Below, in pieces: positions 48,451-57,988 of a stretch of DNA of 64,000 nucleotides. Position 1 is the stretch's first letter; each line of letters opens with the position of its first letter. The DNA comes from Pseudogulbenkiania ferrooxidans 2002 (GTDB taxonomy: Bacteria > Pseudomonadota > Gammaproteobacteria > Burkholderiales > Chromobacteriaceae). Under the pieces are notes generated by a model, which did no database searches, was not told where the DNA came from, and worked only from the letters and a program-made list of their open reading frames with translations. A program made the translations under genes and the position numbers. The stretch covers positions 186,001-250,000 of the forward strand of contig NZ_ACIS01000003.1 of assembly GCF_000174355.1 (NCBI RefSeq), read 5' to 3'.

Positions 48451-49584
48451 TCATGCAACACTGTCGGCGATATGCCAAAACCCTGACAAATAGCCCTCAT
48501 AGAGAACATCGGTCATCGCATCCGAAAATGCCTGCCCTGCCAGCTTGCGGGCGTTGGCGAAGCGTTGCCAGTCCGCCACGTCGGCTGCGTCGACCTCCAA
48601 GCGCTCGCCGTTGCAGTACAGCGCTTCGCCACGGAACAGTATCTGGCTCTTGGCGTCGAGCACCACCCCGGCCAGGGCCGCCTGTGCGGCAAACTCGTCG
48701 AATTCGAGCGGCTCGTCTGGCGCATCGTAAAACACATGCGGCTTGGGCTCGGTCAGGTAGTGGCCGAGGAAATCGCCCACCGTGTTGCCATCCCACTTGA
48801 TGAGCTGCAGCATGCGCTCGACCTGGGTCACCATGGCGTCGCTGATGGCGGCGGGATCGGCCGTCTGCGACTGGAGGTCGGGATCGGCATAGCGGCCATC
48901 GAAGCAGGCCCGGTCCTGCAGGTATACCAGGAACTGGGTGGTCAGCTCCTGAACCGAAGGCGCCCTGAAGCCGATGGAGTAGGTCATGCCCGGCTCCAGC
49001 GCAACACCGTAATGGGCGTAGCGCGGCGGCAGGTAGAGCATGTCGCCGTGCTCCAGCACGAACTCCTGCTCCGCCTCGAAGTGCTCCAGCACCTTGATCG
49101 GGGCATCCTCGATGAAAGCCTCATCCTTCTGGGCGGAAATCTGCCAGCGCTTCTGGCCGCCGACCTGCAGCAGGAACACGTCGTAAGAATCGAAATGGGG
49201 ACCGACCGTGCCGCCGGGGGGGCCGTAACTGATCATCAGGTCGTCAAGGCGCGCGTACGGAATGAAGTTGAAGCGCCACAGCAGTTCGTCGATATGCGGC
49301 ACGTGGTGATTCACGTTCTGCACCAGGATGGTCCAGTCGCTGGCCGGCAGGCGCTTGAAGCGCGAGGGGCGGAACGGACCGCGCTCCAGCTTCCAGCGCC
49401 CCTGGTTGAATTCGATCAGGCGCGACTCGACATCGTCCTGCATAGCCAGCTCGGCCAGCCAGTCGAAATCGACGTGCGGTCCGACCTCCTTGAGCGCGCC
49501 ACGGATCAACAGGGGCTTCTTGTGCCAGTATTCTTTCAGGAATTGTTCGGGCGTGATGCCGCCCAGGAGGCTCAGGGGAGTCAT
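48451..49584 (-). CDS. roxA: Ribosomal protein uL16 arginine hydroxylase (YcfD/RoxA)
   Basis: Cupin/JmjC-type 2-oxoglutarate and Fe(II)-dependent oxygenase of 377 residues, E. coli YcfD length 373. Iron ligands are H130 and D132 in GPHFDSYDVF and H191 in PPRYAHYG. SYGPPGGTVGPHFD and GDMLYLPP are conserved, and the C-terminal part fits the dimerisation and winged-helix domains. In E. coli it hydroxylates an arginine of L16. It starts ATG 49584 and is divergent from slyD. Confidence 0.92.
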   Translation of the reverse strand: MTPLSLLGGITPEQFLKEYWHKKPLLIRGALKEVGPHVDFDWLAELAMQDDVESRLIEFNQGRWKLERGPFRPSRFKRLPASDWTILVQNVNHHVPHIDELLWRFNFIPYARLDDLMISYGPPGGTVGPHFDSYDVFLLQVGGQKRWQISAQKDEAFIEDAPIKVLEHFEAEQEFVLEHGDMLYLPPRYAHYGVALEPGMTYSIGFRAPSVQELTTQFLVYLQDRACFDGRYADPDLQSQTADPAAISDAMVTQVERMLQLIKWDGNTVGDFLGHYLTEPKPHVFYDAPDEPLEFDEFAAQAALAGVVLDAKSQILFRGEALYCNGERLEVDAADVADWQRFANARKLAGQAFSDAMTDVLYEGYLSGFWHIADSVA

Positions 49585-49727
49585 GGCAGTTTCTCGGTTA
49601 GCGGGTGCTGCAATGGTTTACAATACGCTTCAGGCGGTACCGCCCAGCATCTGTTTGCTGCAGGCGCAGGGAACGCTAGGCGTTCCGCGCCTGTCGAATT
49701 TATCTATTTATTGCACGGACAACTCTC

Positions 49728-50207
49728 ATGCAAATCGCCAAAAATACCGTCGTTACCCTCCACTATGAGATGTTCGACGCTGACAATACCCTCCTCGACA
49801 AAACCGAGGAGCCCATCAGCTATCTGCACGGCGGCTACGACGGCATCTTCCCGCTGGTGGAAGAGGCACTGCAAGGCAAGGCGGTCGGCGACTCCATCGA
49901 CGTGAAGATGGAGCCGGATGATGCCTTCGGCACGCCGGAAGAAGAGCTGGTCCGCGTCGAACCGCTGGACGTGTTCCCGGCCGACGTCGAAGTGGGCATG
50001 ATGTTCGAGGCCGACGATCCGGAAACCGGCGATGTTCTGCTGTTCCGTGTCACCGACATCGCCGACGGCAAGGCCGTGGTCGACGCCAATCACCCGCTGG
50101 CCGGCCTGACCATCCGCTTCGTCGCCAAGGTGGTGGAAATCCGCGCCGCCAGCGCCGACGAAGTCAGCCACGGCCACGCCCACGGCGAACACGGCCACCA
50201 CCACTGA
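49728..50207 (+). CDS. slyD: FKBP-type peptidyl-prolyl isomerase SlyD
   Basis: 159-residue prolyl isomerase/chaperone. The FKBP core is split by the insert-in-flap chaperone domain (about 70-120: PDDAFGTPEEELVRVEPLDVF...). The C-terminus is histidine-rich (HGHAHGEHGHHH), a metal-binding tail as in E. coli SlyD, which supplies nickel for hydrogenase maturation. MQIAKNTVVTLHYEM is the family start. Confidence 0.95.
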   Translation: MQIAKNTVVTLHYEMFDADNTLLDKTEEPISYLHGGYDGIFPLVEEALQGKAVGDSIDVKMEPDDAFGTPEEELVRVEPLDVFPADVEVGMMFEADDPETGDVLLFRVTDIADGKAVVDANHPLAGLTIRFVAKVVEIRAASADEVSHGHAHGEHGHHH

Positions 50208-50234
50208 TCCCGGGCGGCCTTCGTGCCGCCTGCT

Positions 50235-50984
50235 TCAGCGCCGGAACCGGAGCAAGCCCAGCAGGGCGACGCCGGTTCCGATCGCCTGCCTCACCTCGTA
50301 TTCCTCATGATGCTTCGGCCAACCTCGCACGGCCGCAAACACCATCACCAGCAGCAATAGCCCGCTCAGCACCAGCAGCAGCCGTTCCGTCACCCTCGCC
50401 GGCCATCCTTGCGGCCAGGCATGGTGCAGCGCCAGCCGCATCACACCCCAGCCCAGCAATGCCCCGGCCAGCACATCGAGCGGCCAGTGCACCCCGATCG
50501 CAAGGCGCGACCACCCGACCAGCGCCGCAGCCACGATCAGCAATGCCGTACTCCAGCGCCCCGCCTTCGGGTCGGCGCTCCAGGCCGTTGCCAGCAACGC
50601 CGACGCCATGGCATGACCGGAAGGAAAGGATCCGTTGCGCGGCAAGGCATCCAGCAACTGCACCGTTCCCGCCGGCAGAACCAGTGGCGGGCGCGGCACC
50701 GCGAAGAAAGCCTTGAGCAAGATCGCCAGGAGGATCGCCAAGAACGACCCCGCGATCAGTGCCGGCAAGCGCTGAGGCTGGCGCCAGGCGAGCGGCAGCA
50801 ACAACGCGATCACGGTTTTCCAGTCGCCGAAAACGCTGGCGAGACGCCAGAACGCCCCCGGCAGCCGGCGGGCCGATTGGTGCAAAAACAGGAAGAGGTG
50901 CTGGTTCCAGTCGGGCCATAGCGCCAGCGTGACGGCCGGCAGCACGAGCAGCAGCGGCCACAGGCGGCAGGCCCGCTGCATCAT
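50235..50984 (-). CDS. PAP2-family membrane phosphatase
   Basis: 249 residues, about six membrane helices. The acid phosphatase motifs are complete: K91-x6-RP, PSGH at 121-124 and SRxxxGxHxPxD at 159-170, so it should be an active lipid phosphatase facing the periplasm, perhaps on undecaprenyl diphosphate or phosphatidylglycerol phosphate. The start overlaps the prmC stop by 1 nt (TGATG). An 11-mer copy near the 3' end encodes GWPK. Confidence 0.9.
   Translation of the reverse strand: MMQRACRLWPLLLVLPAVTLALWPDWNQHLFLFLHQSARRLPGAFWRLASVFGDWKTVIALLLPLAWRQPQRLPALIAGSFLAILLAILLKAFFAVPRPPLVLPAGTVQLLDALPRNGSFPSGHAMASALLATAWSADPKAGRWSTALLIVAAALVGWSRLAIGVHWPLDVLAGALLGWGVMRLALHHAWPQGWPARVTERLLLVLSGLLLLVMVFAAVRGWPKHHEEYEVRQAIGTGVALLGLLRFRR
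50313..50323 (+). repeat. CTTCGGCCAAC dispersed 11-mer, coding copy in PAP2 gene
   Basis: Exact copy; on the gene strand it encodes G-W-P-K, a different frame from the L-A-E copies. Confidence 0.7.
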
Positions 50985-51796
50985 CAGGTTGCCCTGCGCC
51001 CCAGCGTCACCCGGTCGAGCCCCGCCAGATCGGGCAGGGTCTCGACCTCGGCCAGACCGACGGCGTGGAACAGCGCACGCACGGCGTCGCCCTGGTCGTA
51101 GCCGTGCTCGACCATCAGCCAGCCGCCCGGCAGCAGCCGCTCAGGGGCACCGGCGGCGATTTCGCGCAGGCAGCTCAGCCCGTCGTCTTCGTCGGTCAAC
51201 GCCCGGCGCGGTTCGAAGCGCACGTCGCCTTGCTCCAGATGGCGATCCGCCGCGGCGATGTAGGGCGGGTTGGACACGATCAGGTCGAAGACCGCGGCCG
51301 GAGGCAGCGGAGCATACCAGCTACCCTGGAAGAACGTCACCGGTGCCATCAGCCGCGCCGCGTTCTGGCGCGCGATCGCCAGCGCGGCGTCGGACACGTC
51401 CACCGCGCTCACCTGCCAGTGCGGTGCCTCCAGCGCCAGCGTCACCGCGATCGCACCGGATCCGCACCCCAGATCGACCACCTGTGCCGGGCTTCGGCCA
51501 ACCCTGGCCAGTGCCGCCTCGACCAGGTGCTCGGTTTCCGGACGCGGGATCAGCACCGCCGGCGAGACCAGGAACAGGCGGCCGTAGAATTCGCGCTCGC
51601 CCAGCAGGTAGGCGATCGGCTCGCCACTCAGACGCCGTTCGGCCAGCGCGGCAAAGGCCGCCTCCTGCACCGGGCTCAGCTCCAGCTCGGGATAGCCGAC
51701 CAGCTTGGCCGGGGTGAAGCCGGTCACCTGCATCAGCAGCAGCCGCGACTCCAGTCGCGGCAAGGGATAACGGCGCAGGGCTTCGTCGATGGTCAT
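50984..51796 (-). CDS. prmC: Release factor glutamine methyltransferase
   Basis: Methylates the GGQ glutamine of RF1/RF2. 270 residues: N-terminal helical domain, then a Rossmann methyltransferase with DLGCGSG (108-114) for SAM and the catalytic NPPY (176-179). IPRPETEHLVE is a family hallmark. It lies 7 nt after mgtE and is coupled to the PAP2 gene. The usual neighbour prfA is absent. One 11-mer copy lies inside. Confidence 0.95.
   Translation of the reverse strand: MTIDEALRRYPLPRLESRLLLMQVTGFTPAKLVGYPELELSPVQEAAFAALAERRLSGEPIAYLLGEREFYGRLFLVSPAVLIPRPETEHLVEAALARVGRSPAQVVDLGCGSGAIAVTLALEAPHWQVSAVDVSDAALAIARQNAARLMAPVTFFQGSWYAPLPPAAVFDLIVSNPPYIAAADRHLEQGDVRFEPRRALTDEDDGLSCLREIAAGAPERLLPGGWLMVEHGYDQGDAVRALFHAVGLAEVETLPDLAGLDRVTLGRRAT
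51492..51502 (+). repeat. CTTCGGCCAAC dispersed 11-mer, coding copy in prmC
   Basis: Exact copy; on the gene strand it encodes part of V-G-R-S, a third reading frame. Confidence 0.7.
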
Positions 51797-51803
51797 GATG
51801 GGC

Positions 51804-53246
51804 TTACAGCAGCAACAGGGTCGCCAGACCGAGGAAGATGAAGAACCCGCCGGAGTCGGTGCAGGCCGTGATCATCACGCTGGAGCCGACCGCCGGGTCC
51901 TTGCCGAATTTTTCCATGGTCAGCGGGATGTACACCCCCATGGTCGCGGCCAACATCAGGTTGAGGGTGGTCGCCGCCACCATCACCAGGCCCAGCGCCA
52001 GGTTGCCGTACAGGGCCCAGGCCAGCAGGCCCAGCACGCTGCCCCACACCAGCCCGTTCATGGCGCTGACGCCCAGCTCCTTGCGCCACAGCCGCGCCGC
52101 CTGCCCGGGTTGCAGCTGCCCCATGGCCAAGGCGCGCACGATCATGGTGATGGTCTGGTTGCCGGAATTGCCGCCGATGCCGGCGACGATCGGCATCAGC
52201 GCGGCGAGCGCGACGATCTTCTGGATCGACCCCTCGAACGCGCCGATCACGCGCGAGGCGACGAAGGCGGTGCACAGGTTGATCGCCAGCCAGGCCCAGC
52301 GGTTCTTCACCGAGTCGATGACCGGGGCGAACAGGTCTTCCTCTTCCTTCAGACCGGCCAGGTTGAGCACTTCGCTTTCCGACTCTTCGCGGATCACGTC
52401 GACCATCTCGTCCACGGTCAGGCGGCCGATCAGCAGGCCCTTGTCGTCGATCACCGGCGCCGTCACCAGGTCGTAGCGTTCGAACGCCAGCGCGGCGTCG
52501 GCGGCCTCTTCCTCGGGATGGAAGGTTACCACCTCGGTAGCCATCACCTCCTGCACCTGGGCGTCCGGGTCGGAGACCAGCAGCTTGCGCACCGGCAGCA
52601 CGCCCTTGAGCACGCCCTCCTCGTCGGTCACGAAGATCTTGTCGGTGTGCGACGGCAGTTCGTCGAAACGGCGCAGATAACGCAGCACCACCTCGCAGCT
52701 GACGTCGGCGCGGATCTTGACCAGCTCGAAGTCCATCAGCGCGCCGACCCGGTCCTCGTCGTAGGACAGCGCGGACTGCAGCTGGGCACGCTCCTGCTCG
52801 TCGAGGCTGCCCATGACCTCGTACACCACCTGGCGCGGCAGGTCGGCGGCGAGATCGGCCAGTTCGTCGGTGTCGAGCTGCTCGGCGGCGGCCACCAGCT
52901 CGTGCTGCTCCATCGACTCGATGAGGGTTTCCCGCACCGCGTCGGAGACTTCCAGCAGGATTTCGCCGTCTTGCTCGGCCTTGACCAGATCCCATACCAG
53001 CAAACGGTCTTCGAGCGGCAGCGCCTCCAGAATGTGGGCGACGTCGGCGGGGTGGAGCTGGCTCAGCTTGTGCTGCAGTTCGACCAGGTTCTGCTTGTGA
53101 ACCAGGTTCTCGACCAGGTCGTGCTTTTCCATCTCCTGGCGATGGACCAAGTCTTCGACCAGCCGGTGGCGCTCGATCAGGCGCTGCACCTGGCTCAGGT
53201 TTTCCTGCAGACGATCAGTGGGTTGTTTCTTTTCGACAACCGTCAT
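51804..53246 (-). CDS. mgtE: Magnesium transporter MgtE
   Basis: 480 residues: N-terminal MgtE_N superhelix (about 40-170), two CBS domains (about 175-295, with VTAPVIDDKGLLIGRLTVDEMVDVI) and five C-terminal membrane helices with MPIVAGIGGNSGNQT forming the pore. The CBS/N domains close the channel at high cytosolic magnesium. AGGAGG precedes the ATG. It leads the mgtE-prmC-PAP2 operon. Confidence 0.95.
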   Translation of the reverse strand: MTVVEKKQPTDRLQENLSQVQRLIERHRLVEDLVHRQEMEKHDLVENLVHKQNLVELQHKLSQLHPADVAHILEALPLEDRLLVWDLVKAEQDGEILLEVSDAVRETLIESMEQHELVAAAEQLDTDELADLAADLPRQVVYEVMGSLDEQERAQLQSALSYDEDRVGALMDFELVKIRADVSCEVVLRYLRRFDELPSHTDKIFVTDEEGVLKGVLPVRKLLVSDPDAQVQEVMATEVVTFHPEEEAADAALAFERYDLVTAPVIDDKGLLIGRLTVDEMVDVIREESESEVLNLAGLKEEEDLFAPVIDSVKNRWAWLAINLCTAFVASRVIGAFEGSIQKIVALAALMPIVAGIGGNSGNQTITMIVRALAMGQLQPGQAARLWRKELGVSAMNGLVWGSVLGLLAWALYGNLALGLVMVAATTLNLMLAATMGVYIPLTMEKFGKDPAVGSSVMITACTDSGGFFIFLGLATLLLL

Positions 53247-53319
53247 GCACGCCTCCTTCCGCCTCAGCGGAAGTGCACGCGCACTGCGGTCCTGAAGGCG
53301 GGGATTATTCGATAATAGA

Positions 53320-53337
53320 GTAACGGGATTTCGTTAC
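53320..53337. other. Hairpin upstream of mgtE
   Basis: gtaacg-ggattt-cgttac, next to a ttattcgataa dyad (53305-53315). Possible promoter or leader structure in the 214-bp gap. Confidence 0.35.
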
Positions 53338-53460
53338 AGGATAACTGGGTAAGTCCATGCGTTAATGCCGTGCGCGGCACGGCCAAACGAAAAGAAAGGC
53401 GGGATTCTAGCACGTGAAGGCCCCGGGTTCCAGCCGGAAACCCGGGGAAAGCACGCCGGA

Positions 53461-54144
53461 TCAGGGCAATTCGGCGTAGGAAAGGCGGCGCTGGATGATA
53501 TGCGCCTTGCGCGCCAGGCCGCGCGCTCCGCGGTGCTCGTCGTAATAGCGCGGATTCGGCACCATGGCGGCCAGTCTGGCGGCTTGCGACGCGGACAGGT
53601 TGCTGGCTGCGGTGCGGTAGTAGTAGCGGGAAGCCGCCTCGGCGCCGAACACCCCGTTACCCCATTCGATCACGTTAAGGTAGATCTCGAAGATGCGCCG
53701 CTTGTCCATCACCGCTTCCAGCATCACCGTGATCATGGCTTCTTCCAGCTTGCGCCAGGGGGTCTTGTGTCCGGACAGGAACAGGTTCTTGGCCAGCTGC
53801 TGGCTGATGGTCGAGCCGCCGGCGACAATCTTGCCCCGTTTCATGTTCTTCTCGAAGGCACTCTCGATGCCGTCCCAGTCGAAGCCCTCGTGGTCGACGA
53901 ACTTGGCGTCCTCGGCGGCGATGATGGCGCGCTTGAGGTTGGCCGAAATGCGCTGATACGGCACCCACTTGTGGTGCAGCTCGGCGTCCGGGTTCTCTTC
54001 CTGCAGGCGCGCCAGCTGCTCGTTCATGAAGGCGCTGGCGGACGGGTTGTTGGTGCGCCAGTACAGCACGTGCCCGAAAATCCACAGGTTATACAGCACA
54101 AGGGCGGCCACCAGGGCCGCCCCGATCTTGAGCAGGAGACGCAT
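53461..54144 (-). CDS. mtgA: Monofunctional biosynthetic peptidoglycan transglycosylase
   Basis: GT51 glycosyltransferase of 227 residues polymerising lipid II. One N-terminal membrane anchor (about 7-28), catalytic E78 in AAEDAKFVDHEGFD, GGSTISQQLAKNLF and the second acidic site EAVMDKRRIFEIYLNVIEWG. There is no transpeptidase domain. Its start overlaps the aroE stop by 1 nt, the common aroE-mtgA pair. Confidence 0.95.
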   Translation of the reverse strand: MRLLLKIGAALVAALVLYNLWIFGHVLYWRTNNPSASAFMNEQLARLQEENPDAELHHKWVPYQRISANLKRAIIAAEDAKFVDHEGFDWDGIESAFEKNMKRGKIVAGGSTISQQLAKNLFLSGHKTPWRKLEEAMITVMLEAVMDKRRIFEIYLNVIEWGNGVFGAEAASRYYYRTAASNLSASQAARLAAMVPNPRYYDEHRGARGLARKAHIIQRRLSYAELP

Positions 54145-54965
54145 CAGGCCAGCACGTCTCGCAGCATGTTGGTGACCTTGCGGGTTTCCGGCTGCACGCC
54201 GTGCCAGATCGAGAACGATTCGGCGGCCTGCTCGACCAGCATGCCCAGGCCGTCGGCCAGCATGCCGGCGTTTTCCGACTGGGCACGCTTCAGGAACGGC
54301 GTCAGGCCCTTGCTGTAAACCATGTCGTAGGCCAGGGTGCGGGCGGTGAACACGCCGTACGGGACCGGCGGCAGCTCGTTGCTGAGGCTGGTCGAAGTGG
54401 CGTTGATCACCAGGTCGAAGGTCTTGCCTTCCAGTCCTTCATAGCCGGTGGCGTTGATCTCGCCCCAGGCGGCAAACTGGTGCGCCAGCGCCTCGGCCTT
54501 GATCAGGGTGCGGTTGGCGATGGTCAGCGCGGCCGGCTTCTGCTCCAGGATCGGCGCCAGCACACCGCGCACCGCGCCACCCGCGCCCAGGATCAGCACG
54601 CGCTGACCGGCGATCGGGAAGTCGAGGTTTTCCACGATGTCGCGCACCAGACCGACGCCGTCGGTGTTGTCGCCGTAGACCTTGCCGTCGCGGAAGGTCA
54701 GGGTGTTCACCGCCTCGGCGGCGCGCGCGCGCGCGGTCAGTTCGGTTGCCATGCGATAGGCGTTGCCCTTGAACGGCAGGGTGACGTTCATGCCCTTGCC
54801 GCCCGCCGCGACGAACTCGGCGACGACCTGCTCGAACTTGTCGAGTTCGGCGAACAGCTTCTCGTACTGGATGTCGAGCTGGCAGGCGCGGGCGAACTCC
54901 GTATGGATGAACGGAGACTGACTGTGGGAGATGGGGTTGCCGATGACGGCGTAACGGTCGGTCAT
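54144..54965 (-). CDS. aroE: Shikimate dehydrogenase
   Basis: NADP-dependent reduction of 3-dehydroshikimate. 273 residues from MTDRYAVIGNPISHSQSP. Catalytic K66 (NVTLPFK) and D102 (GDNTDGVG) are present, with the nucleotide loop GAGGA (127-131) and the NRT motif for NADP. A 40-residue upstream extension was discarded. It is translationally coupled to mtgA. Confidence 0.96.
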   Translation of the reverse strand: MTDRYAVIGNPISHSQSPFIHTEFARACQLDIQYEKLFAELDKFEQVVAEFVAAGGKGMNVTLPFKGNAYRMATELTARARAAEAVNTLTFRDGKVYGDNTDGVGLVRDIVENLDFPIAGQRVLILGAGGAVRGVLAPILEQKPAALTIANRTLIKAEALAHQFAAWGEINATGYEGLEGKTFDLVINATSTSLSNELPPVPYGVFTARTLAYDMVYSKGLTPFLKRAQSENAGMLADGLGMLVEQAAESFSIWHGVQPETRKVTNMLRDVLA

Positions 54966-55085
54966 GATTCTGCTTTCTCGATATTGCTCAACGACGGCCA
55001 ATACGCTTGCAGCGCGCGGCGACGTCATTAATGGTAATTCTTTCAACTCTGCACTTTGCCGCGAAGCCCGACAAACATCAACCAT

Positions 55086-55538
55086 TTATCCCTGAATCCA
55101 GGGCAAACCACGCCCTTTCCAACCATTGATCCGGCCGCGGTGCTGCTCGCCGTCCTTGTCGCCCTCGAATCCTTCCAGCACGTTGTAGACCGTGGCGTAG
55201 CCCGACGCCGTGGCCAGGCGTGCGGCTTCGTCGGAGCGGGCACCGGAACGGCACAGGAACAGCACGACCTTTTCCTTGTCCACCTGCTGCATCAGCTGAT
55301 TGGCAAAATTCGGGTTGGGCACCATGCCGGGAAAGCTGCGCAATTCGATGCGCAGGGCGTCGGGCACCACACCGACGAACTGCCATTCGGCCTGGCTGCG
55401 CACGTCGACCAGCACCGCCTCGGGAATGCCCTGCAACAGTTCATACGCCTCATCCGGCGTCACCGCGCCGGCATAAGGCAACCCTTGGGAACTGCCGCGC
55501 TCGCCGGCCCGGTGCAGAATCTCGTTGATCTTGCTCAT
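55086..55538 (-). CDS. Rhodanese-like sulfurtransferase
   Basis: Single-domain rhodanese of 150 residues. Catalytic C96 lies in the loop CRSGARS; VLVDVRSQAEW is the CH2A-type motif. The N-terminus TPDEAYELLQ is usual for this soluble group. AAGGAG lies 7 nt before ATG 55538; an adjacent ATG at 55541 is equally possible. The sulfur acceptor is unknown. It is divergent from glnA. Confidence 0.88.
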   Translation of the reverse strand: MSKINEILHRAGERGSSQGLPYAGAVTPDEAYELLQGIPEAVLVDVRSQAEWQFVGVVPDALRIELRSFPGMVPNPNFANQLMQQVDKEKVVLFLCRSGARSDEAARLATASGYATVYNVLEGFEGDKDGEQHRGRINGWKGRGLPWIQG

Positions 55539-55697
55539 CATCACTCTCCTTGCAAGGGGATTACATTATTTGTTTACAGTGATTATCGGGAAAGCCCCGC
55601 TCCGGCGCAAACCATGCCGTATGCACCAATATCGAGCATGGCAATAATGTGACGCACCAAACCGGAGCCTGCCATGGCACGTGCAAGTCCGGCGAGG

Positions 55698-55717
55698 CTT
55701 GTGCCACAATGGGCAAG
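55698..55717 (+). promoter_or_regulatory. Candidate NtrC site upstream of glnA
   Basis: TTGTGCCA-caa-TGG-GCAA resembles the NtrC dyad with one base missing, 16 nt upstream of the -24 element. Weak alone; supported by context. Confidence 0.4.
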
Positions 55718-55732
55718 CCCGCCGGAACGGGC

Positions 55733-55748
55733 TGGCACGCTTCCTGCT
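55733..55748 (+). promoter_or_regulatory. Sigma-54 promoter of glnA
   Basis: TGGCACGCTTCCTGCT: the invariant GG and GC are separated by exactly 10 nt, and the match to TGGCAC-N5-TTGC has one mismatch. It lies 66 nt before the start codon. Confidence 0.75.
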
Positions 55749-55813
55749 AGTTTTAGTCGCAAACCCTTAGTACAACGCATACTCTGATGCACGTAGCCCA
55801 ACAGGAGAACACC

Positions 55814-57232
55814 ATGGCGGTTGCAGACGTTTTGAAACTGATCAAGGACAACGACGTCAAATTTGTAGATCTTCGCTTTACCGATACCCGCGGTAAAGAG
55901 CAGCACGTTTCCATCCCGGCCCACGTCGTCCTCGATGACGGCGAAGAGTGGTTCGAGCACGGCCACGCTTTCGATGGCTCCTCGATCGCCGGCTGGAAAG
56001 GCATCCAGGCTTCCGACATGCTGCTGATGGCCGACCCGGCCACGGCCAAGATCGACCCGTTCTACGACGAGCCGACCGTGTTCATGTCCTGCGACGTGAT
56101 CGACCCGGCCGACGGCAAGGGCTACGACCGCTGCCCGCGCTCCATCGCCAAGCGCGCAGAAGCCTACCTGAAGGCATCCGGCATCGGTGACACCGCCTAC
56201 TTCGGTCCGGAACCGGAATTCTTCGTGTTCGACTCCGTGACCTGGGGCGCCGACATGTCCGGCTGCCACGTCAAGATCCAGGCTGAAGAAGCTGCCTGGG
56301 CGTCCGCCGAACAGTTCGAAGGCGGCAACATGGGCCACCGTCCGGGCGTGAAGGGCGGCTACTTCCCGGTTCCGCCGGTCGACTCCTCGCAAGACCTGCG
56401 TTCCGCCATGGTGCTGCTGCTGGAAGAACTGGGCGTGCCGGTCGAAGTGCACCACCACGAAGTGGCTACCGCCGGCCAGAACGAAATCGGCACCAAGTTC
56501 AGCACCCTGACCCAGCGTGCCGACTGGACCCAGATCCTGAAGTACGTGGTGCACAACGTGGCCCACAGCTACGGCAAGACCGCCACCTTCATGCCGAAGC
56601 CGATCGTCGGCGACAACGGCTCGGGCATGCACGTGCACCAGTCGATCTGGAAAGACGGCGTGAACCTGTTCGCCGGTGACGGCTACGCCGGCCTGTCCGA
56701 AACCGCCCTGTACTACATCGGCGGCATCATCAAGCACGCCAAGTCGCTGAATGCGATCACCAACCCGGGCACCAACTCGTACAAGCGTCTGGTTCCGCAC
56801 TACGAAGCGCCGGTGAAACTGGCCTACTCCGCCAAGAACCGCTCCGCCTCGATCCGTATCCCGCACGTGGCCAGCCCGAAAGGCCGTCGTATCGAAGCCC
56901 GCTTCCCGGATCCGTTGGCCAACCCGTACCTGTGCTTTGCCGCGCTGATGATGGCCGGTCTGGACGGCATCCAGAACAAGATTCACCCGGGCGATGCCGC
57001 CGACAAGAACCTGTACGATCTGCCGCCGGAAGAAGACAAGCTGATCCCGACCGTGTGCGCCTCGCTCGATGAAGCCCTGGCCGCGCTGGATGCCGACCGC
57101 GAGTTCCTGACCCGTGGTGGCGTGTTCTCCAACGAGTGGATCGACGCTTACATCGAACTGAAGATGCAGGAAGTGAACCTGACCCGCATGACCACCCACC
57201 CGGTGGAATTCTCGATGTACTACAGCCTGTAA
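55814..57232 (+). CDS. glnA: Glutamine synthetase, type I
   Basis: ATP-dependent glutamine formation from glutamate and ammonium. 472 residues, from [22 protein letters not shown] after a GGAG site; a start nine codons upstream is not family-like. It has [21 protein letters not shown] and [17 protein letters not shown]. Tyr401 in [10 protein letters not shown] is the adenylylation site, so activity is probably regulated by GlnE. Sigma-54 promoter upstream, ntrBC downstream: the classical nitrogen regulon. Confidence 0.98.
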   Translation: MAVADVLKLIKDNDVKFVDLRFTDTRGKEQHVSIPAHVVLDDGEEWFEHGHAFDGSSIAGWKGIQASDMLLMADPATAKIDPFYDEPTVFMSCDVIDPADGKGYDRCPRSIAKRAEAYLKASGIGDTAYFGPEPEFFVFDSVTWGADMSGCHVKIQAEEAAWASAEQFEGGNMGHRPGVKGGYFPVPPVDSSQDLRSAMVLLLEELGVPVEVHHHEVATAGQNEIGTKFSTLTQRADWTQILKYVVHNVAHSYGKTATFMPKPIVGDNGSGMHVHQSIWKDGVNLFAGDGYAGLSETALYYIGGIIKHAKSLNAITNPGTNSYKRLVPHYEAPVKLAYSAKNRSASIRIPHVASPKGRRIEARFPDPLANPYLCFAALMMAGLDGIQNKIHPGDAADKNLYDLPPEEDKLIPTVCASLDEALAALDADREFLTRGGVFSNEWIDAYIELKMQEVNLTRMTTHPVEFSMYYSL

Positions 57233-57254
57233 TTCACGGCCCGTACTCGAATCG

Positions 57255-57285
57255 AACGGCAGCCTCGGCTGCCGTTTTTTGTTTT
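57255..57285 (+). terminator. Terminator of glnA
   Basis: 9-bp stem aacggcagc/gctgccgtt with a T6 tail, separating glnA from ntrBC transcription at least partly. Confidence 0.9.
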
Positions 57286-57393
57286 TCTGCCCTGCTGCAC
57301 GACCCGCCGGCTTATCCCCATGTGACGGATGACGCGGATTTGCTTATGATGAAATCACCTATCAGGATAGACCATGCAGGTTTCCCCCCACCC

Positions 57394-57891
57394 ATGAAGA
57401 CCATGATTTTCGGCCTGTTGCTGGCGTGCAGCCTGGCGCAGGCGCAGACCATCTACAAGTACGTCGACCCCAGCGGTCACGTCACCTTCTCGAATACCCC
57501 GATGAAAGGCGGCGTGCCGGTGAAATTGTCGCCGTTGTCGACGTATTCGAGCGAGGAGGCGAAGCCGAGCAGCTCGGCGCCGACCACCACCCCCAGCACG
57601 CCGCCCTTCAGCAGCGGCCGCTATCCCAACGTCGACAACGCCACCCAGCAGCAGCGCGACAACGGCCGGCGCAAGATCCTGGAACAGGAGCTGGCCAACG
57701 AGCAGAAGGCACTGGTCGAGGCCCAGAAGGCGCTGGAGGAAGGCCGAGCCACTCGGCTTGGTAACGAGCGCAACTACCAGAAATACCTCGACCGGGTGCA
57801 GCAACTGCAGAACCAGGTCACCGAGCACCAGAAGAACGTGGAAGCCTTGCGGCGCGAGTTGGGGCAGTCCGCTTCCAATGCACCAAAATAA
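57394..57891 (+). CDS. DUF4124 periplasmic protein
   Basis: 165 residues. Signal peptide MKTMIFGLLLACSLAQA, then the DUF4124 motif TIYKYVDPSGHVTFSNTP, a Ser/Thr/Pro linker (about 50-75) and a C-terminal coiled coil (about 90-160, heavily Glu/Gln/Leu). Such proteins are common between glnA and ntrB in betaproteobacteria. The function is unknown. The ribosome-binding site is weak. Confidence 0.85.
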   Translation: MKTMIFGLLLACSLAQAQTIYKYVDPSGHVTFSNTPMKGGVPVKLSPLSTYSSEEAKPSSSAPTTTPSTPPFSSGRYPNVDNATQQQRDNGRRKILEQELANEQKALVEAQKALEEGRATRLGNERNYQKYLDRVQQLQNQVTEHQKNVEALRRELGQSASNAPK

Positions 57892-57988
57892 GGCATAGCA
57901 TCCCGGTAAAGAGGCTTGGGTCCGCTTGCCGCGCTGGCGTGGATATTGCTATACGGATAGCGGACACACTCTTCACGACCGGATTTCC

